DNA from: JACPNO01 sp963825405
Lineage (GTDB): Bacteria; Acidobacteriota; Terriglobia; Bryobacterales; Bryobacteraceae
DNA: 64,000 nucleotides
Assembly: GCA_963825405.1 (NCBI GenBank)
Contig: CAWGTB010000003.1
Location: 1,240,001 to 1,304,000, forward strand
Direction: 5' to 3'
Shown here in pieces: positions 60,956-64,000 of this stretch (positions are counted from its first letter, which is position 1; every line of letters begins with the position of its first letter). Position numbers and translations under genes: made by a program. Below the pieces are notes generated by a model. That model worked only from the letters and a program-made list of their open reading frames with translations. It made no database searches and had not been told where the DNA came from.

Positions 60956-61951
60956 ATGCCACTTAAGCCTGTCGCGGCTACCGGGAGCACAGAGAAGAAG
61001 ATTTACCTGTTGAAACCAAGGGGTTTCTGCGCTGGAGTGGTGCGGGCCATTGACGTCGTGAAGATCGCCCTGGATTACTACGGCCCTCCCGTCTACGTGC
61101 GTAAGGAGATTGTCCACAACAAACATGTGGTTGACGAACTCCGCCAGGCTGGGGCCATCTTTGTCGAAGAGCTGGACGAAGTTCCGGCCCGCGGCCGGGC
61201 CATTTTTAGCGCCCACGGCGTCTCCCCGGAGGTTCGCCGCCAGGCCCGTGTGCGTGAACTGCAGGTGATCGATGCTACCTGCCCGCTTGTCACTAAGGTG
61301 CATCTGGAGGCCATGAAGTTCGCCCGCGACGGTTTCACTATCGTCCTGATTGGCCATAAGGACCATGACGAAGTCATCGGCACCCTCGGCGAGGCTCCCG
61401 AAAAGACGTTCTTAGTCTCAACCGTACAAGATGTGGACCGGCTGCAGGTTTCCGACCCAGCCCGAATTGCCTACCTCACCCAGACCACGCTGAGTCTGGA
61501 CGAGACCCGCGATATCGTGATCCGGCTAAAAGAGCGATTTCCGTTGATCCAGGGCCCGCCGGCGCAGGATATTTGCTATGCCACCGAGAACCGGCAGATG
61601 GCGGTGAAGGCCGTGGCCACTGATTGCGATCTGCTCCTGGTCGTCGGCTCGGAGAACAGCTCGAATTCGAAGCGGTTAGTGGAAGTGGGTGGTAATGCAG
61701 GAATCCGGTCGTACCTGGTGAACGACTGGAATGAAGTGGACCCGGAATGGCTGAATGGCGTCACCAATGTAGCGGTGACGGCGGGCGCATCGGCGCCCGA
61801 GCACCTGGTCGAGCAGCTCATTGCTTCGTTGCGTGAGCGGGGTTTTATTCACTTGGAGGAACTGGAGCTGGTCGAGGAGGACGTGCGTTTTTCATTGCCG
61901 TCTGAACTGGCTGGCGCCGCATCGCATTTGACGACAATTTCTACTCGATGA
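60956..61951 (+). CDS. ispH: 4-hydroxy-3-methylbut-2-enyl diphosphate reductase (IspH/LytB)
   Basis: A 331-residue Fe-S enzyme that makes IPP and DMAPP in the last step of the MEP pathway. The three cluster cysteines are in GFCAGVVRAI (about residue 24), DATCPLV (about residue 111) and QDICYATENRQ (about residue 206). The conserved His/Glu segments are HNKHVVDELR, SAHGVSP and IGHKDHDEVIG. The C-terminus has an extra acidic segment (LEELELVEEDVRFSLP). It overlaps shc by 4 nt (ATGA), so precursor supply and hopanoid cyclisation are on one transcript. Confidence 0.95.
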   Translation: MPLKPVAATGSTEKKIYLLKPRGFCAGVVRAIDVVKIALDYYGPPVYVRKEIVHNKHVVDELRQAGAIFVEELDEVPARGRAIFSAHGVSPEVRRQARVRELQVIDATCPLVTKVHLEAMKFARDGFTIVLIGHKDHDEVIGTLGEAPEKTFLVSTVQDVDRLQVSDPARIAYLTQTTLSLDETRDIVIRLKERFPLIQGPPAQDICYATENRQMAVKAVATDCDLLLVVGSENSSNSKRLVEVGGNAGIRSYLVNDWNEVDPEWLNGVTNVAVTAGASAPEHLVEQLIASLRERGFIHLEELELVEEDVRFSLPSELAGAASHLTTISTR

Positions 61952-63889
61952 GCGCCTCGGCACAGCTTCAGGACCCCCGGGTTACTGCGGTTAGCGCGGC
62001 TATCCGGCGCGCGTCGCACAAGCTGCTGGATCAGCAGACGCCGCAAGGTTTCTGGTGCGCCGATCTGACGGCCGACACCACCCTCGAATCGGATTACATT
62101 CTCCTTCAGTTGTGGATGTACCCGCCTGACGCGGCCGGCGTCTGGAATCCACGCACCATGCCGCTGGTGCAAAAGGCGGCACAATCCATCCTGGCGCGCC
62201 AGCTTCCCGATGGCGGTTTCAATATTTATCCGCAGGGCCCTGCCGAGATCAGCGCCACCGTGAAGGCTTATTGCGCGCTCAAGCTGGCGGGAATCCCGAT
62301 CAGTGATCCCCGCATGACGCTCGCCCGCGAGTGCATTCTCGCCCGGGGCGGCCTGCAGGCAGCCAACAGCTACGTCAAGATCAATCTCAGCCTGTTCGAT
62401 CTTTATCCCGCGCATTTTCTGTCCGGCGATCCTGCCGGAGCTGATTCTTCTGCCGGGAAATTTTCTGTATCAGATGTCATCCTGGACGCGCGTGATCTTC
62501 ATGTCGCTAGCGCTGGTGCTGGCGCACGACCCGCATCGGCCGGTGCCGCGCGGCTTCACCCTGGAAGAGTTGCTGCTTCCTGGTATCGGGTTGGCCTTTC
62601 CCAAAGGCGAGTCGTTCTGGTCCCGGCGAACTCTATTTTTCGCCATCGACAGGGTTCTCAAACTGTGGGAGCATTACGGGCCGCGCTGGCTAAGGCGCCA
62701 TGGCACTCGCCGCGCCGAACGCTGGATGCTGGAGCGTTTCGAAGGCTCCGACGGACTTGGCGCCATCTATCCGCCCATGATGTACGCCATCATGGCACTC
62801 GATGTCTTAGGCTATCCCGAAGATCATCCAGCCCGGCGCGAAGCGGTGCGCCACTTCAATCACTTGATGGTGGATGACGGCAAGCGATTCTTTTTCCAGC
62901 CCTGCTTTTCGCCAATCTGGGACACTTCCATTGCAGCGTTTGCGTTGGGAGAAGCAGAGCATCCCGCCTCGGCCGAGCTCAAGCGGACAGCCGACTGGAT
63001 TCTTGCCCGGGAAATTCGCCGCAAGGGTGACTGGGCCGTGAAGCGCCCTATGGCTGAACCCTCAGGCTGGGCGTTTGAGTTCAATAACGACCACTATCCC
63101 GACATCGACGACACAGCCATGGTGCTGTTGGCACTGAAGCACGCCCATGCCTCTGACCCCGCCCGGCAGCGCGCCTGCCAGGGCCGCGCCATTCCATGGC
63201 TGCTGTCGATGCAGTCCGCCGATGGCGGCTGGGCCGCGTTTGACGCCGACAACAACTGGCAATTCCTTAGTGACGTTCCCTTCGCGGATCACAATGCCAT
63301 GCTCGACCCCACTTGCGCCGATATCACCGGCCGGGTGATGGAGGCGCTGGCCGCCCACGACGTTCCCTTGGACCATCCCGCCATGCGCTGCGGCGCCGCC
63401 TACCTGGTGCGTACGCAGCAAGCCGACGGCAGTTGGTATGGCCGGTGGGGCGTGGCGTATATTTACGGAACGTGTTTTGCGCTGCGCGGGCTGCGCGCCT
63501 CTGGCGAAAGCGATCGCGAAGCCCATGTACTGCGCGCCGGCGAATGGCTGCGGTCCATTCAGAACGCCGATGGCGGCTGGGGCGAAAGCTGCGCCAGCTA
63601 CGATAACGATACCTTCACCGCGGCTCGCAGCACGCCATCCCAAACCGCTTGGGCCATTCTGGGATTAATTGCCGGCGGAGATACCACTAGCCGGAGCCTG
63701 CAGTCCGGCATCGAATACCTGCTGGAAACCCAGCGGGCCGAAGGCGATTGGGCCGAAGAACTCGCCACCGGTACCGGTTTTCCAAAGGTCTTTTACTTGA
63801 ATTACCATTTGTATAGGCTTTACTTCCCGTTATTGGCACTTGCCGAGTTTGCCAGAATCATAAAATCACCGTCTACGGAGCGCTTATGA
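61948..63889 (+). CDS. shc: Squalene-hopene cyclase (frame break near 62409)
   Basis: A squalene-hopene cyclase of about 646 residues when joined, making hopene for membrane hopanoids. Motifs: NIYPQGPAEISATVKAYCALKLAG near residue 95, MSSWTRVIFMSLAL, the catalytic DIDDTA (the DxDD motif) in HYPDIDDTAMVLLAL, and QW repeats (SADGGWAAFDADNNWQFL, QADGSWYGRWG, NADGGWGESCASYDND), then TPSQTAWAILGLIAGGD. The frame breaks at 62407-62411: one base removed restores LYPRIFCPAILPELILLPGNFLYQM. The DxDD aspartates lie after the break. It overlaps ispH upstream and an HpnH-like gene downstream, each by ATGA. Confidence 0.92.
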
Positions 63890-64000
63890 GATTTCCTTTG
63901 TCCATGACCGCCGGTTTTGCCGGTTACATCTTCAAGAATAAGCTGCATCCCAAGCCGGAATGGCAGAAGGCCGTGGCGCCAACGGCTGATTCTTCCAACC
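63886..64000 (+). CDS. Probable hopanoid radical-SAM protein (HpnH-like), 3' truncated by window edge
   Basis: An ORF of at least 38 residues runs out of the window. It starts at ATG 63886, overlapping the shc stop (ATGA). The visible start (MRFPLSMTAGFAGYIFKNKL) resembles the N-terminal helix of HpnH-type radical SAM proteins, which add an adenosyl group to hopene and usually follow shc. The radical-SAM Cys motif would lie beyond the edge, so the call rests mainly on position. Confidence 0.5.
   Translation, partial: MRFPLSMTAGFAGYIFKNKLHPKPEWQKAVAPTADSSN

Noticed and set aside
1..64000. CRISPR arrays, tRNA/rRNA genes, IS elements, prophage
   Set aside because: Scanning the gaps showed no regularly spaced repeats, cloverleaf-like sequences, transposase genes or phage modules.

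Overview
The window looks like a chromosomal segment of an Acidobacteriota member, probably of the Solibacter/Bryobacter group. This is inferred from gene content and not from any marker gene. The pointers are a PadR regulator coupled to an ADOP-type (acidobacterial duplicated MacB/FtsX) permease, an FG-GAP/ASPIC-UnbV (CRTAC1-type) secreted protein, scattered Tad pilus genes, many Tat-signal or lipoprotein enzymes, a hopanoid operon, and evenly high GC. I saw no rRNA, tRNA, CRISPR array, phage or insertion sequence.

Layout. 0-14 kb: the end of a tadC-like gene and a 33-residue membrane peptide. Next come a small QW-repeat (squalene-cyclase-fold) protein, a DUF362 protein and a GT-C-like membrane protein in one tight operon. 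Two overlapping PAP2-type membrane proteins follow, converging on a polyprenol-phosphate sugar synthase (dpm-like) with a second GT-C protein. A membrane-embedded spermidine-synthase-like protein, a DUF5658 protein, a CpaA-type prepilin peptidase and a sirtuin complete the segment. 14-32 kb: secreted and metabolic genes. These are a CRTAC1-like protein, a tandem pair of M48 proteases, acetate kinase, oligopeptidase B, a GH63-type glucosidase, two MBL-fold hydrolases, and an SDR-VOC-E1alpha-E1beta operon divergent from a RhaT-like transporter. 32-42 kb: an amidohydrolase, PadR-ADOP, a TadE plus vWA pair, a glucose-dehydrogenase-like enzyme, DUF971 and the (p)ppGpp synthetase/hydrolase rel. 42-50 kb: cell-envelope energy and secretion genes, read as tgt-yajC-secD-secF-tonB-exbB-exbD-exbD-TPR lipoprotein. 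50-60 kb: HEAT, ThuA-like, GT-C/discoidin and TPR membrane proteins, a HExxH protein, an MFS exporter, a 43-residue basic protein, a ParDE-like toxin-antitoxin pair, a class-V aminotransferase and DinB. 61-64 kb: ispH-shc-(hpnH-like), a hopanoid operon linked by ATGA overlaps.

Two themes stand out. First, at least nine reading-frame breaks in eight otherwise well-conserved genes (CRTAC1, second M48, ackA, GH63 twice, rel, vWA, TPR lipoprotein, shc) all shift in the same sense, as if one extra base were present each time. That points to systematic sequence or assembly error more than to gene decay. I annotate these genes across the break and give the position. Second, the 1.2-9.2 kb block groups polyprenyl/isoprenoid-type and lipid-linked sugar functions, including a PAP2 paralogue that has lost both motif histidines. 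It is the best candidate here for an uncharacterised pathway.
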